A stretch of 64,000 bases of DNA from Bradyrhizobium sp. 164. GTDB taxonomy: Bacteria > Pseudomonadota > Alphaproteobacteria > Rhizobiales > Xanthobacteraceae. Below, in pieces: positions 46,357 to 56,764 of the stretch. The first letter of the stretch is position 1. Each line of letters opens with the position of its first letter. Below the pieces are notes generated by a model. That model was not told the DNA's origin and ran no database searches. It saw only the letters and a program-made list of their open reading frames with translations. The position numbers and the translations under genes were made by a program. The stretch spans positions 124,001-188,000 of the forward strand of contig NZ_JADPKA010000018.1 in NCBI RefSeq assembly GCF_023073715.1. Reading direction: 5' to 3'.

Positions 46357-46556
46357 GGCGGTTGGCTCCCGATCATTGTTGATTGAGAGCAATGTAGCCC
46401 GGCTGGAACGATGCGCAATCTGAGAACGGTCGTTCCACGATGGGCAAGGCCCCGGATTTCGCTTTCGCTCCATCCGGGCCACAGGCGCTTGATGGGCCCG
46501 GCGATGCGCGCTGATGCTTTTTCCGATAGGTTGGGCGAAAAATCGGGGAGAAACAA

Positions 46557-46727
46557 ATGGCCGAGGATGATCCTTCGACACTCCCTTCTCAGCCTCCGAA
46601 GCCGAGCGGACGCCATCCGCTGTTCGGAGCGTTGAAGGACGTTACATTCGTTCCCTCTGGTGTCGATCTTACCGAACCAGCGGACCCGGATTGGGGCGAA
46701 GCATATGAGCAACCGAAGCGGTGCTGA
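46557..46727 (+). CDS. Small 56-residue protein, antitoxin-like (orphan)
   Basis: A short frame with ATG at 46557, preceded by GGGGAG at a spacing of 7 bases. It encodes MAEDDPSTLPSQPPKPSGRH, then PLFGALKDVTFVPSGVDLTE, then PADPDWGEAYEQPKRC. The core PLFGALK...GVDLTEPADPDWGE resembles small rhizobial proteins often found beside PIN-domain toxins, from memory. No toxin gene follows: ispG ends seven bases downstream on the other strand. It is either an orphan antitoxin-like protein or an uncharacterised small protein. The residue pattern and ribosome binding site argue that it is real. Confidence 0.6.
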   Translation: MAEDDPSTLPSQPPKPSGRHPLFGALKDVTFVPSGVDLTEPADPDWGEAYEQPKRC

Positions 46728-46733
46728 CCTCGA

Positions 46734-48017
<1,284 letters not shown>

Positions 48018-48029
48018 GGGGTCCAAATA

Positions 48030-48983
48030 TCAGGTTTTGGTGACGTTCAGCAATGCATCGCGCGCCGCCGCAGCCGATGAGCTGGGACGGTTAACCAGAA
48101 AAAGCCCAGCAATTACAAGGACCGCGGCGGCCCCGAATGTCAGGCTTAGGGTGTCGTGCATGATGAAATAGCTACCGACCACGCCAAACAAAGGGGTGAT
48201 GAAGGTAAAAGCCGACAATTTGCTGGCCGAATACGTCTTCACCAGCGCGAACCAAAGCGTGAACGTGGTTCCAACCACCCAGATCGCCTGGAAGGCCATG
48301 AGAGCGAGGGACAGGGGCGCAGGCGTATGCGTGACGGATTCGCCGAACAGCCAGGCTGCCAGGCCGAGGATCGGGATCGAGGTCGCGACCTGATAGCCCA
48401 GCGCCTTCTCGGGCGCGGCGAAGCGCAGCCGCGTGCCCTTGGCGACCAGCGTGGTTGCCGCCCACAGCGCCGCGCCGCCGACGATCATGAGGTCACCGAG
48501 CAACACCTTGGCATCGACATCCGGCTGCGGCACGCCGATGGCGAGCGCGACGCCGGCAAAGCTCACCGCCAGTCCCAGCCATTGCGTGCCGCCAAGCCGT
48601 TCGCCGAGCACCTGATAGGAGCCGAGCGCGACGAAGAACGGCGCGGTGTAGAGGAAGACGACCGCCCGAGAGGCCGGTGTGAAGCGCAGGCCCTGGAAGA
48701 TCAGAACGAACTCGATTCCGAACATCAATCCGGCGATCAGGCCGGGCTTCCAGGTGCGGTCACGTTCGAAGAAATTGACGTCACGAAGGGTGCCGATGAT
48801 GAATAGCACCGGCAGCGCGCCCATCGAGCGGATCGTGGCCTGGAGCATCGGCGGGATATCCGGCAGCACCAGCTTCACCGCAATCTGGTTGAAGCCCCAG
48901 GTCAAGCACAGCATCAGCATCAGGGCGATGGCGCCGACGCTCAGCGGGCGACCGGCGGAGGATATGGCTTGTGGTGAGGACAT
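48030..48983 (-). CDS. DMT superfamily (EamA) transporter
   Basis: A 317-residue inner-membrane exporter with ten membrane segments in two homologous EamA halves (about residues 15-150 and 160-300). Markers are LMLCLTWGFNQIAVKL near the start, LRFTPASRAVVFLYTAPFFVAL at the end of half one and LSAFTFITPLFGVVGSYF in half two. Substrate is unknown. It starts at the ATG ending at 48983 and is followed at 12 bp by ispG. Confidence 0.92.
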   Translation of the reverse strand: MSSPQAISSAGRPLSVGAIALMLMLCLTWGFNQIAVKLVLPDIPPMLQATIRSMGALPVLFIIGTLRDVNFFERDRTWKPGLIAGLMFGIEFVLIFQGLRFTPASRAVVFLYTAPFFVALGSYQVLGERLGGTQWLGLAVSFAGVALAIGVPQPDVDAKVLLGDLMIVGGAALWAATTLVAKGTRLRFAAPEKALGYQVATSIPILGLAAWLFGESVTHTPAPLSLALMAFQAIWVVGTTFTLWFALVKTYSASKLSAFTFITPLFGVVGSYFIMHDTLSLTFGAAAVLVIAGLFLVNRPSSSAAAARDALLNVTKT

Positions 48984-49044
48984 CTCTTCCCGACTACCGG
49001 CGTTGTGCCGTTGTTACTTGAGCGATCGGACGGTGGGGCTCTTT

Positions 49045-49067
49045 ACCTCTCCCCAGCGGGGAGAGGT
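49045..49067. repeat. Short ctctcccc hairpin
   Basis: A perfect 10-bp stem acctctcccc (49045-49054) / ggggagaggt (49058-49067) with loop agc. It lies between the Zur-like gene and the DMT gene, and lacks a T-tract. It is related to the hairpins at 31549-31571 and 62784-62806. Confidence 0.65.
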
Positions 49068-49103
49068 GGACACCGCGGCCTTGGGTCGAGTTGATCGCAT
49101 TCT

Positions 49104-49598
49104 TCAGGCAGCTTTCTGACAATGGGTGCAGATGCCCGTGATCTCCACCACGGACAATTTAGGAGCGAAGCCTGAGCTGCGCGCAGCGGCATTGAGTTCC
49201 TTGGCGAAGGAGGCCGACGGGATCTCGCCGACCAGGCCGCAGCGTTCGCAAATCAGGAACGCCACCGCCGAGGTCGCGTCGTGGTCATGGGCGGCGCAGG
49301 CCAAATAGGCGTTACGGCTCTCGATGCGATGCACGAGGCCGTTGGCCATCAGAAAATCGAGAGCACGATAGACCGTGATCGGCGCTGGTCGCGCCATCGA
49401 CTTGGCGAGTTCGTCGATCACCTCATAGGCGCCAAGCGGGCGGTGGCTGGAGAGGAGCGCCCCGAGCACCTGACGGCGGATCGGCGTGAATTTCTGCGCG
49501 CGCTGCTCGCAGACCTGTTCGGCATGCGCCAGCGCATCCGCAGTGCAGCGGTCGTGATCGTGATCGGGCGCGGGAAATGCCGTGTTTGCGAGGGTCAT
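49104..49598 (-). CDS. zur: Fur family transcriptional regulator, Zur-like
   Basis: A 164-residue metalloregulator. The winged-helix domain includes FTPIRRQVLGALLSSHRPLGAYEVIDEL and ARPAPITVYRALDFLMANGLVHRIESRNAYLAC, a form typical of rhizobial Zur rather than Fur or Irr. Zinc ligands are suggested by CERCGLVGE and the C-terminal GICTHCQKA, and the His/Asp-rich N-terminus (DHDHDRC) is also Zur-like. An agca-ttt-tgct palindrome at 49613-49623, 15 bp before the start, could be an operator. No zinc transporter genes are in the window to confirm the metal. Confidence 0.82.
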   Translation of the reverse strand: MTLANTAFPAPDHDHDRCTADALAHAEQVCEQRAQKFTPIRRQVLGALLSSHRPLGAYEVIDELAKSMARPAPITVYRALDFLMANGLVHRIESRNAYLACAAHDHDATSAVAFLICERCGLVGEIPSASFAKELNAAARSSGFAPKLSVVEITGICTHCQKAA

Positions 49599-49711
49599 GC
49601 GGGACGCGTTCTAGCATTTTGCTGATGGAACCCAAAGCGCGACCGGCAACGCGGCTGCCAGCCATGCTCTTGGAGCGGGACGGCGTCCCGCTAATCCGCC
49701 ATGAAATAATC

Positions 49712-49725
49712 ATAAGCTTGCTTAT
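49712..49725. promoter_or_regulatory. Candidate MarR operator upstream of the efflux operon
   Basis: A perfect inverted repeat ataagc-tt-gcttat in a strongly AT-rich patch (aaataatcataagcttgcttattatatt, 49704-49731) 31 bp before the marR ATG. Position, symmetry and base composition fit an autoregulatory MarR-type binding site overlapping the promoter. Confidence 0.65.
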
Positions 49726-49755
49726 TATATTCCAGGCTTATTGGAGACGAAGCTC

Positions 49756-50238
49756 ATGACCCGAGGGTCGGTCGACCAGAATTTCCTGTTCACGCTGGGT
49801 GAGCTCTACCGCTTGTTGCGTGTCTATGCCGACAAGGAGGCGTCCCGTTTCGGCATCACCCGCGCGCAATGGGCCGTGCTGTCCAAAGTCGAGCGCAGCG
49901 AGGGCATGAAGCAGTCGGAGCTCGCCGAGCTCCTCGAGATGCAGCCGATCACGCTGACGCGCCTGATCGACAAGCTCTGCGACAATGACTGGATCGAGCG
50001 CCGCAGCGACGCCTCGGACCGCCGCGTCAAGCGCCTGTATCTGAAGAAGGCGGGCCGGACATTGCTCGGCCGGATGAGCGGGCTGAAGTCCGAAATCACC
50101 GCCAATGCGCTCGACGGCATCAACGCGGCCGACGCCCACCGCCTCCTCACCCAGCTCGAAACGATCAAGGAAAACGTGCGGACCGCGATCCAGACATCCG
50201 GAGCGGAACAAGCACGCAAGGAGCAGCGCTATGGCTGA
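49756..50238 (+). CDS. MarR family transcriptional regulator
   Basis: A 160-residue winged-helix regulator. The core DNA-binding part reads ITRAQWAVLSKVERSEGMKQSELAELLEMQ, followed by PITLTRLIDKLCDNDWIERR and SDASDRRVKRLYLKKAG, with the typical wing D-x-R-x-x-R. The ATG at 49756 is preceded by GGAG nine bases upstream; an in-frame TTG at 49741 is less likely. It overlaps the next gene by 8 bases and so leads a marR-emrA-emrB operon. It probably represses that operon from the palindrome at 49712-49725 until a drug-like ligand binds. Confidence 0.93.
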   Translation: MTRGSVDQNFLFTLGELYRLLRVYADKEASRFGITRAQWAVLSKVERSEGMKQSELAELLEMQPITLTRLIDKLCDNDWIERRSDASDRRVKRLYLKKAGRTLLGRMSGLKSEITANALDGINAADAHRLLTQLETIKENVRTAIQTSGAEQARKEQRYG

Positions 50239-51400
50239 TCAGGTCCTCAAGTTCCAGCCCGAGCAGAAGATCGACGGCGGCAAGCCCACAAAGAAGGCTG
50301 GCACGGATCCGCGCCGCCGCGTGGCGGCGGGCCTGCGCCGCTACCGCCGCTTCCTCCTCCTGGTCGTCCTGCCGGTCACCGTCGCCATCGGCGGCATCAC
50401 CTTCTATCTCCATGGCGGCCGCTATGTCGGCACCGACGACGCCTATGTCGGTGCGCAGAAGGTGCTGGTGACGCCCGACATCTCGGGCAAGATTCAGAAG
50501 GTGATCGTGAGAGAAGGACAGTCCGTCAAGCAGGGCGACGAATTGTTCGAGATCGACCCCGTTCCGTTCCGCCACGCAGTGGATGAAGCCAAGGCGCAGC
50601 TCGCGCAGGCCCGCACGACCTATGAGAACCTCGTCGCCAATATCAAGATCTACGGCGACATGCTCAACCTTGCCCAGCAGGGCGTCGACCTGAAGCAACG
50701 CGATGTCGAGCGCAAGCAGGCGCTGGTCAAGAACAATTACGGCTCGCAGCTCGATCTCGACAACGCTGCCAACGCGCTGGTGACCGCAGGCGCACAGGCA
50801 CAATACATCAAGCAGCAGCTCTCCAACGCCAAGACGCAATTGCTGGGCGATCCCTCGTTGCCGCTGGAGCAGTTCCCGCCTTACGCGCAGGCGAAAGCCA
50901 AGCTGGACGACGCCCAGCGCAACCTCGACCACACCGTCCTGCGCGCGGCGATGGACGGCGTGGCCACGCAAGTGGAACAGATCCAGCTCGGCCGCTACGT
51001 CGCCGCCGGCACGCCGGTGTTCTCCATCATCGACGTCGCCCATCCCTGGGTCGATGCCAATCCGAAGGAGAGCGATCTCACCTACGTCACCGAAGGACAG
51101 CCCGTCACGCTCGAAGTCGACGCATTTCCGAACCACCTTTTCAAGGGCAAGATCGGATCGCTCTCGCCCGGCACCGGCGCGCAATTCGCGATCCTGCCGC
51201 CGCAGAACGCCACCGGCAATTTCGTCAAGGTGGTGCAGCGCGTGCCGATCCGGATCTATTTCGACGAGACCGACAAATACGTGCGGAAACTGAAGGCCGG
51301 CATGAGCGTCTACGCCACCATCGACACCGGCCATCGGCGCTCGCTCGCCGGCCTGCTTGGCCTGTCAGCGACCGCGGGCCAAGGCCAGGACAAAGAATAA
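50231..51400 (+). CDS. HlyD/EmrA family membrane fusion protein
   Basis: A 389-residue periplasmic adaptor of an EmrAB-type efflux pump. One membrane anchor lies at about residues 41-61 (FLLLVVLPVTVAIGGITFYL), then the biotinyl-lipoyl-like half motif GTDDAYVGAQKVLVTPDISGKI, a long alpha-hairpin (about 105-205), the second lipoyl half VLRAAMDGVATQVEQIQLG and beta-barrel strands. The ATG at 50231 follows AAGGAGCAGCGCT and overlaps the marR stop. It links the MFS pump encoded next to an outer-membrane channel that is not in this window. Confidence 0.94.
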   Translation: MADQVLKFQPEQKIDGGKPTKKAGTDPRRRVAAGLRRYRRFLLLVVLPVTVAIGGITFYLHGGRYVGTDDAYVGAQKVLVTPDISGKIQKVIVREGQSVKQGDELFEIDPVPFRHAVDEAKAQLAQARTTYENLVANIKIYGDMLNLAQQGVDLKQRDVERKQALVKNNYGSQLDLDNAANALVTAGAQAQYIKQQLSNAKTQLLGDPSLPLEQFPPYAQAKAKLDDAQRNLDHTVLRAAMDGVATQVEQIQLGRYVAAGTPVFSIIDVAHPWVDANPKESDLTYVTEGQPVTLEVDAFPNHLFKGKIGSLSPGTGAQFAILPPQNATGNFVKVVQRVPIRIYFDETDKYVRKLKAGMSVYATIDTGHRRSLAGLLGLSATAGQGQDKE

Positions 51401-51419
51401 ACCTGAGAAGGACTGATCG

Positions 51420-52976
51420 ATGTCCGGCCCCAATGCCAGTCTGATGGTCCCAGGCCTGCGCCGGAACATGGTGACGATCTGCGCCATGACCGCGACCATC
51501 ATGCAGGCGCTGGACACCACCATCGCCAATGTCGCATTGCCCTACATGCAAGGCACGCTGTCCGCCTCGCAGGATCAGATCAACTGGGTGCTGACCTCCT
51601 ACATCGTCGCCGCCGCGATTATGACGGCGCCGGTGGGCTGGATCGCCAACCGCTTCGGCCGCAAGCGCATCTTCATCATCTGCTCGGCGGGCTTCACCAT
51701 GGCGTCGGTGTTGTGCGGCCTCGCCCAGGACATCAACCAGATGGTGCTGTTCCGCCTGCTGCAAGGCGTGTTCGGCGCCGCCCTGGTGCCGCTGTCTCAG
51801 TCGGTCATGCTCGACTACTACACGCTCCAGGAGCGCGCCAAGGCGATGTCGATCTGGGGCATGGGCGTGATGATGGGCCCGATCATGGGCCCCTCGCTGG
51901 GCGCCTGGCTCACCGAGACCTATTCCTGGCACTGGGTGTTCTTCGTCAACCTGCCCTTCGGCGCCATCACCGTGCTCGGGCTGATCGTCTTCATGGACGA
52001 GACCCGGAAGGATTTCAGCCTGAAGTTCGACTGGTTCGGTTTCGCCGCGCTGGCGATCGCGATCGGCGCACTTCAGCTTGCGCTCGACCGCGGCGAGCAG
52101 CTCGGCTGGCTTGAGTCGAGCGAGATCCTGGCGGAATTCATCGTCTCCGCTGTCGCCTTTTACTTCTTCCTCGCGCACTCCTTCACGACATCGACGCCGT
52201 TCATCCGCTTCGCGCTGTTTCGGGATCGCAACTTCGTCACCGGCTGCGTGTTCATGGTCGTGATGGGGCTCGTGCTGTTCTCGACCATGGCGCTGGCTTC
52301 GCCCTACATGCAGAACGTGATCGGCTATCCCATCATCACCGCCGGCCTGCTGCTGGCGAGCCGCGGCATCGGCACCTTCTTCGCCATGATGCTGGTCGGC
52401 CGCATGATGCGCTATGTCGAGGCCCGCACGCTGATCATCGCAGGCCTCACGCTGACCGCGGGCTCGTTGTTCCAGATGACCGGCTGGACCGACCTGACCC
52501 AGGTACCGGAGATCGTCACGGTCAGCGTCATCCAGGGCTTCGGCTTCGGCCTTGTCTTCGTGCCGCTCTCGACCGTGGCGTTCCTGACGCTGTCGAACGA
52601 GCTGCGTACCGACGGCACCGCGATGCTGACCCTGATGCGCAACGTCGCAAGCTCAGTCGGCATCTCCGTCGTCATCGCCCAGCTGACGCAGGGAACGCGG
52701 CGGACTTATGCGATTCTCTCCGAGCACATCAACCCGTTCAACCATGCGCTCCAGATGCCCAGCGTCAGCGGCATGATCAATCTTTCCACAGACGCCGGCC
52801 GCGCCATGACCGACAGAATGGTCAGCGTGCAGGCGCAGATCATCGCTTTCGCGCACGATTACCAGCTGGTGATGGTCTTCATCCTCTGCACCATCCCGCT
52901 CGCTTTGCTGATCGGCTCGACCAAGGCCACACTACGCAAGCAGGCCGCCGGGCCGGAGCATGCGGTGATGGAGTAG
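51420..52976 (+). CDS. MFS drug:H+ antiporter, DHA2 (EmrB) family
   Basis: A 518-residue inner-membrane multidrug exporter with 14 predicted membrane segments. Motif A-like GWIANRFGRKRIFI follows the second helix. ALDTTIANVALPYMQGTL in helix 1 is the DHA2 signature, and GPIMGPSLGAWLTETYSWHWVFFVNLP is the motif C region. AAGGA lies eight bases before the ATG at 51420, 19 bp after the emrA-like gene. Together with the adaptor and MarR regulator it forms a drug- or phytochemical-efflux operon. Confidence 0.94.
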   Translation: MSGPNASLMVPGLRRNMVTICAMTATIMQALDTTIANVALPYMQGTLSASQDQINWVLTSYIVAAAIMTAPVGWIANRFGRKRIFIICSAGFTMASVLCGLAQDINQMVLFRLLQGVFGAALVPLSQSVMLDYYTLQERAKAMSIWGMGVMMGPIMGPSLGAWLTETYSWHWVFFVNLPFGAITVLGLIVFMDETRKDFSLKFDWFGFAALAIAIGALQLALDRGEQLGWLESSEILAEFIVSAVAFYFFLAHSFTTSTPFIRFALFRDRNFVTGCVFMVVMGLVLFSTMALASPYMQNVIGYPIITAGLLLASRGIGTFFAMMLVGRMMRYVEARTLIIAGLTLTAGSLFQMTGWTDLTQVPEIVTVSVIQGFGFGLVFVPLSTVAFLTLSNELRTDGTAMLTLMRNVASSVGISVVIAQLTQGTRRTYAILSEHINPFNHALQMPSVSGMINLSTDAGRAMTDRMVSVQAQIIAFAHDYQLVMVFILCTIPLALLIGSTKATLRKQAAGPEHAVME

Positions 52977-52987
52977 TGATCGGTCCC

Positions 52988-53108
52988 GTGCCCCGGACGC
53001 AGCGCAGCACGCAACTGATGCGCTGCTGAGCCGGGGCCCATGCCCGCGGCACGATTGTCCCGGTTCTGCGGCGCAGCGTTACACGCTGCACCGCGCCCGG
53101 GACACGAG
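52988..53108. repeat. Palindromic intergenic repeat, family C copy 3
   Basis: About 120 bp starting gtgccccggacgcagcgcag and ending gcgcccgggacacgag. The inner parts gctgagccggggccca and gattgtcccggttctgcgg are also mutually inverted. It lies between the convergent efflux operon and phosphotransferase gene. Confidence 0.7.
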
Positions 53109-53112
53109 CGCG

Positions 53113-54174
53113 CTACAACAACTCCTCGCACCCGAGATCCTCGACCGCCATCATCACCCGCTCCAGGTTATTCCACCAGATCAGCGGCGGGATGTTGATG
53201 CTCCATTGCCAGACCGGCTTGGTGATCTGCCAGAGCACCGACCGGCGATAGTCCTGATCGAGCGCGCCGCGCGTGTAACCCGTGACACCGTGCTGTATCA
53301 GCGTCTCGTGATAGAGGTTGAGCAGGGGCCGTTCGAGTGCCTGCCGGCGGTCCGGATACCATTGCGTCGCCATCATGTAGGCGAGGTCACCGGTCGGCAC
53401 GTTTATGCGCCACTGGTCGAAATCGAAGATGCGAACGGTGTTGGCAACGCCTGTGCGCGGCAACAGAAAATTCCAGGTATGGGCGTCGCCATGAGCGATG
53501 GTGACATGCCGGCGCGAATGATAACGCTCGAGCAACCGTTCCGATTGCTCGATGAAGCGGCGGAAGAGGATGCGCCGCTCCTCGCTGAGGCGGTCGCCGA
53601 GCAGATCGGCGAAACGATCGTAGTGACCAGCGAAGGTCGCCATCAGCTTCGCACTGTCGTCGGTGCTCATCCAGGTGCCGATAGTATCGCCGAAGCTATC
53701 GTGGTCCCACCACGCCGCGTGCCAGCGCGCGAGTGTCGTCACGATCGCCGTTGCCTGCTCTCGCGAGGGCGGCAGCGGCCATTGAGTTGCAATCTCATGG
53801 CTGTCGGTGAGGTCCTCGAGCAGGAGATGCCAGGTGAGGCCGTCCTCGTCAAAATGTCCGTCGAAGCAGCGCGGCACGAGACCCCGCGGCGTTTCTGGCT
53901 CAAGCTGCGTGTAGAACGCGACTTCGTTCCGGCCGCTATTTGCGAGCGACTTGGCGAAGCCTGCATGCGCGGTCTTCAGGATCAGCGACTGCGGGGCGCC
54001 AGCGGACTCCCCAACATAGCGCAAACCGAGACGCACGATATGTGACACGATGGTGTCGCGCTGATGCAGCACCTTCACCTCGCGCACCGCACCGGCGTCC
54101 AGCGCGCCGGCCCGGCGCAGCGCGGCCGTGAGGTAACCGGGCTCGGCAACCGCCGGCAGTTGCGCATTCGTCAT
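53113..54174 (-). CDS. Aminoglycoside phosphotransferase-like kinase (APH/EcKinase fold)
   Basis: A 353-residue kinase-like protein. The catalytic Brenner motif is IAHGDAHTWNFLL and the metal-binding Asp lies in VRIFDFDQWRIN, both intact. The N-lobe Lys is in SLILKTAH. By eye it is closer to the EcKinase/DUF1679 and acyl-CoA-dehydrogenase-associated APH groups than to true aminoglycoside kinases, so resistance should not be inferred. The ATG ending at 54174 (MTNAQLPA) was chosen; another ATG ten codons upstream (54204) is possible. The acceptor substrate is unknown. Confidence 0.87.
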   Translation of the reverse strand: MTNAQLPAVAEPGYLTAALRRAGALDAGAVREVKVLHQRDTIVSHIVRLGLRYVGESAGAPQSLILKTAHAGFAKSLANSGRNEVAFYTQLEPETPRGLVPRCFDGHFDEDGLTWHLLLEDLTDSHEIATQWPLPPSREQATAIVTTLARWHAAWWDHDSFGDTIGTWMSTDDSAKLMATFAGHYDRFADLLGDRLSEERRILFRRFIEQSERLLERYHSRRHVTIAHGDAHTWNFLLPRTGVANTVRIFDFDQWRINVPTGDLAYMMATQWYPDRRQALERPLLNLYHETLIQHGVTGYTRGALDQDYRRSVLWQITKPVWQWSINIPPLIWWNNLERVMMAVEDLGCEELL

Positions 54175-54253
54175 GAAGACCACGATGCCCCTGTGCCGCG
54201 CCATACTGCACGATCACAACCGCCGGCACCAGCGGCAGGCATCGCGCCGGGCG

Positions 54254-55942
54254 TCACGCCGCGGCAGTCGAGTCCCGCACGGTCCGCACCACGACCGACC
54301 GCAGTTGCTCGAGATTGGCGGCCATGCCGGCGATCGCCTGCCTGACCTCCGCGGCGCGCTCGTTCACGGAGGCGGCGTCGCGGCTGACATGACCGATCTT
54401 GGCCGAGACCTCCTTCGCCGCCGACGCCGATTCGGAGATCGATCGCGTGATCTCACGCGTCGCGGCGTCCTGTTCTTCCATCGCGGCAGCAACCGAGATC
54501 GCGACACCGTCGATCTCGGCGATGTGGCCCCCCATGGTCTCGACGGCGTCGACGGCAGCCTGAGTCGCGGTCTGGATCTCGGCAATCAGCCGCCCGATCT
54601 CCTCGGTGGACTTGGCGGTCTGATCGGACAGCGATTTCACCTCGGTGGCGACCACCGCGAAGCCGCGGCCGGCCTCGCCGGCGCGCGCCGCCTCGATCGT
54701 GGCGTTGAGCGCCAGGAGGTTGGTCTGGCCGGCGATGCCGCCGATAAGATCGGAGACCTCGGCGATCTTCCTCACCGAACCAGCCAGCGCCTGAGTGGTC
54801 GAGCGCGCCTGCTCACGGCCGGCGACCGCAGATTTGGTGACCGTGCTGGTCCTCGCGACCTGACTCGCGATCTCGCGGATCGAGGCGCTCAGCTCTTCGG
54901 CCGCAGCCGAGACGGTTTGCGAGCTGCCGAGGGCCTGGGTGGAGGCCGCGGCGACCGCCTGCGACTGCGCGGAGAGCGAACTTGCGATCTCGGACAGGCT
55001 GGTGGCGACCCGCTCCACGCCCTGCGTCGCCGCGCTCGCGCTGTCGACAGACCGGCCGGTCTCGCGTTCGACGGTCTCGGCCATCTGCTGCAGGGCGCTG
55101 CGCTTGGCGCGCGCGGCCTCCTGTTCCTGCCGCAACTGCTCCTCGCGCAGGCGGGAATTCTCGACCGCCGCCTGCTTGAACACCAGCAGCGCACCCGCCA
55201 TCGAGCCAACCTCGTCCTGGCGGTGCGCGAAAGGAATGTCGGCTGCGAGATCGCCGGTCGCGAGCTTCTGCATCGTGTCCGTCATTCGTACGATCGGGCG
55301 CACCACGCCGAGCGCAACGCCGAGCAGGCCTGCGGCAATGAAGGCGAGGACGGCGGCGGAGACGCCGAGGAGGATAAAGAGCATCGAACTGTCGCGGTCC
55401 GCGGCCAGCTTCTCCATGGCGGCATTCTGCTTGTTGGCACTCTCGACGATGCTGTCGATGACGGCGCGATGCGCGGTGTATGCGCCCTTCAGCTGCGCAT
55501 AGGCGCGCTCGGAAGCGGCCGCGTCCTTGGCCTTGAGGGCTGGCAGGAGCTGGTCGGACGCCTTCCAGAATTTCTGCACCTCGGCATCGGACTTCGACAC
55601 CAGCGCGGTCTTCAGGTCTGCCGAGAGGCTGGAGGCGACCCAGAATGCCTTGCGCTCGTCGTAATCCTTGCGGAGCTGAACTAGGCGCTCGCCATGAGTG
55701 GCAAGCTGGTCCGGCTCGCGCATGGCAAGCGTGGCCTCGAGATAGGCTTCGATGACATATTCCGGCGGCGGCAGGATATCGGCGATGAGGTCGTTGCCGA
55801 GCTTGATATCGGAATAGAGCGGGCCGCCGACCTTGAGCTCTCTTAGGGCGTAGAGGCTGGTGGAGACCACGGCCGTAAAGCCGAGGGCCAGGACGACACC
55901 GAATGCAATGATTGCCGAGGAAAGCGAAAAACGAATTTTCAT
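54254..55942 (-). CDS. Methyl-accepting chemotaxis protein
   Basis: A 562-residue transmembrane chemoreceptor. The first membrane helix is at about 8-30, followed by a ~155-residue periplasmic helical sensor starting [25 protein letters not shown]. The second helix is at about 188-213, then comes HAMP ([20 protein letters not shown]...). The signalling tip is [21 protein letters not shown], continuing into [18 protein letters not shown]. There is no C-terminal pentapeptide for CheR/CheB docking. The periplasmic type resembles small four-helix-bundle sensors; the ligand is unknown. No che genes are in the window. It is next to the pca genes, so an aromatic attractant is possible (inference). 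Confidence 0.95.
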   Translation of the reverse strand: MKIRFSLSSAIIAFGVVLALGFTAVVSTSLYALRELKVGGPLYSDIKLGNDLIADILPPPEYVIEAYLEATLAMREPDQLATHGERLVQLRKDYDERKAFWVASSLSADLKTALVSKSDAEVQKFWKASDQLLPALKAKDAAASERAYAQLKGAYTAHRAVIDSIVESANKQNAAMEKLAADRDSSMLFILLGVSAAVLAFIAAGLLGVALGVVRPIVRMTDTMQKLATGDLAADIPFAHRQDEVGSMAGALLVFKQAAVENSRLREEQLRQEQEAARAKRSALQQMAETVERETGRSVDSASAATQGVERVATSLSEIASSLSAQSQAVAAASTQALGSSQTVSAAAEELSASIREIASQVARTSTVTKSAVAGREQARSTTQALAGSVRKIAEVSDLIGGIAGQTNLLALNATIEAARAGEAGRGFAVVATEVKSLSDQTAKSTEEIGRLIAEIQTATQAAVDAVETMGGHIAEIDGVAISVAAAMEEQDAATREITRSISESASAAKEVSAKIGHVSRDAASVNERAAEVRQAIAGMAANLEQLRSVVVRTVRDSTAAA

Positions 55943-56038
55943 GGAACAATCCGGTCGCGCGGTCGAAATCCAAATGGATACTAAACGACTACGGTAAACA
56001 CGGGATTGCTACGCGCGGAAATTGCGCTCCGCGAACTC

Positions 56039-56066
56039 CGGGGAAACTACGGGGAAACTACGGGAA
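56039..56066. repeat. Short 11-bp tandem repeat
   Basis: ggggaaactac is repeated twice in tandem and followed by a partial third unit (gggaag). It lies in the 219-bp space between the chemoreceptor start and the pcaG stop. No other feature was seen in that space. Confidence 0.6.
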
Positions 56067-56161
56067 GCATCAGGGGCGGCTCCGATACGGAAGACGCCCC
56101 CGGCCCCCGTCCCGGACAAGCGCGTCTCAGGCGCGCCCGCAGGTCCGTGACGACGCGGGCG

Positions 56162-56764
56162 TTAAACGTCGAAGAACACCGTCTCGTCGTCGCCCTGGAG
56201 CCGCAGGTCAAGCCGGTAAACCGCCTTGCCGGCCTCGCGCGTCGCAACCAGCGTGGCGCGGCGCTCAGTGGGCACCAGCGCCAGCACGGGATCGGCGGAA
56301 TTGCCGGCCTCGTCGCTGAAATAGATGCGGGTATAGAGATGCCTGAGCATGCCGCGCCCGAAGACCGCAAGAAGGATGTGCGGCGCCTGCGGCTTGCCGT
56401 CGGGATCCGGCACGGCGCCGGGCTTGATGGTCTCGAAGGCGTAATTGCCATCCTTGTCGGTGCCGCAGCGGGCAAAGCCGCGGAAGCTCGCATTCGGCAG
56501 CGCACGCTTGTCCTGCGGGTCGGCAAAGCGACCTTGCGCGTCCGCTTGCCAGATCTCCAGCATGCAATCCGGCACGGCGACGCCATCACCGTCGAATACC
56601 CGGCCCTCGATGCGGATACGGTCGCCAGAAACGTCGGGCGTGAGCGTCGAGTTGGTGAACGCGTCGTTCCAGGCGTATTCGCCGTTCGGCGTCAGGCCGT
56701 ATTTGAAGAACGGACCGACGGTTTGCGATGGGGTGATCCCGTTGGGCTTCACAGAATCCTGCAC
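56162..56764 (-). CDS. pcaG: Protocatechuate 3,4-dioxygenase alpha subunit
   Basis: A 200-residue alpha subunit of the intradiol dioxygenase that opens protocatechuate to beta-carboxymuconate. It carries the family opening ITPSQTVGPFFKYGLTP, the central IRIEGRVFDGDGVAVPDCMLEIWQADAQG and HILLAVFGRGMLRHLYTRIYF, where the iron-binding His pair of the beta subunit is absent, as expected for PcaG. The start is a GTG directly after the pcaH stop (TAA then GTG), so translation is tightly coupled. Confidence 0.96.
   Translation of the reverse strand: MQDSVKPNGITPSQTVGPFFKYGLTPNGEYAWNDAFTNSTLTPDVSGDRIRIEGRVFDGDGVAVPDCMLEIWQADAQGRFADPQDKRALPNASFRGFARCGTDKDGNYAFETIKPGAVPDPDGKPQAPHILLAVFGRGMLRHLYTRIYFSDEAGNSADPVLALVPTERRATLVATREAGKAVYRLDLRLQGDDETVFFDV

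Noticed and set aside
53113..54174. Phosphotransferase as an aminoglycoside resistance gene
   Set aside because: Only the general kinase motifs are shared; overall appearance fits EcKinase/APH-like proteins of unknown substrate.
53206..55684. Long plus-strand frames opposite the phosphotransferase and chemoreceptor genes
   Set aside because: Antisense shadows of strongly recognised families.
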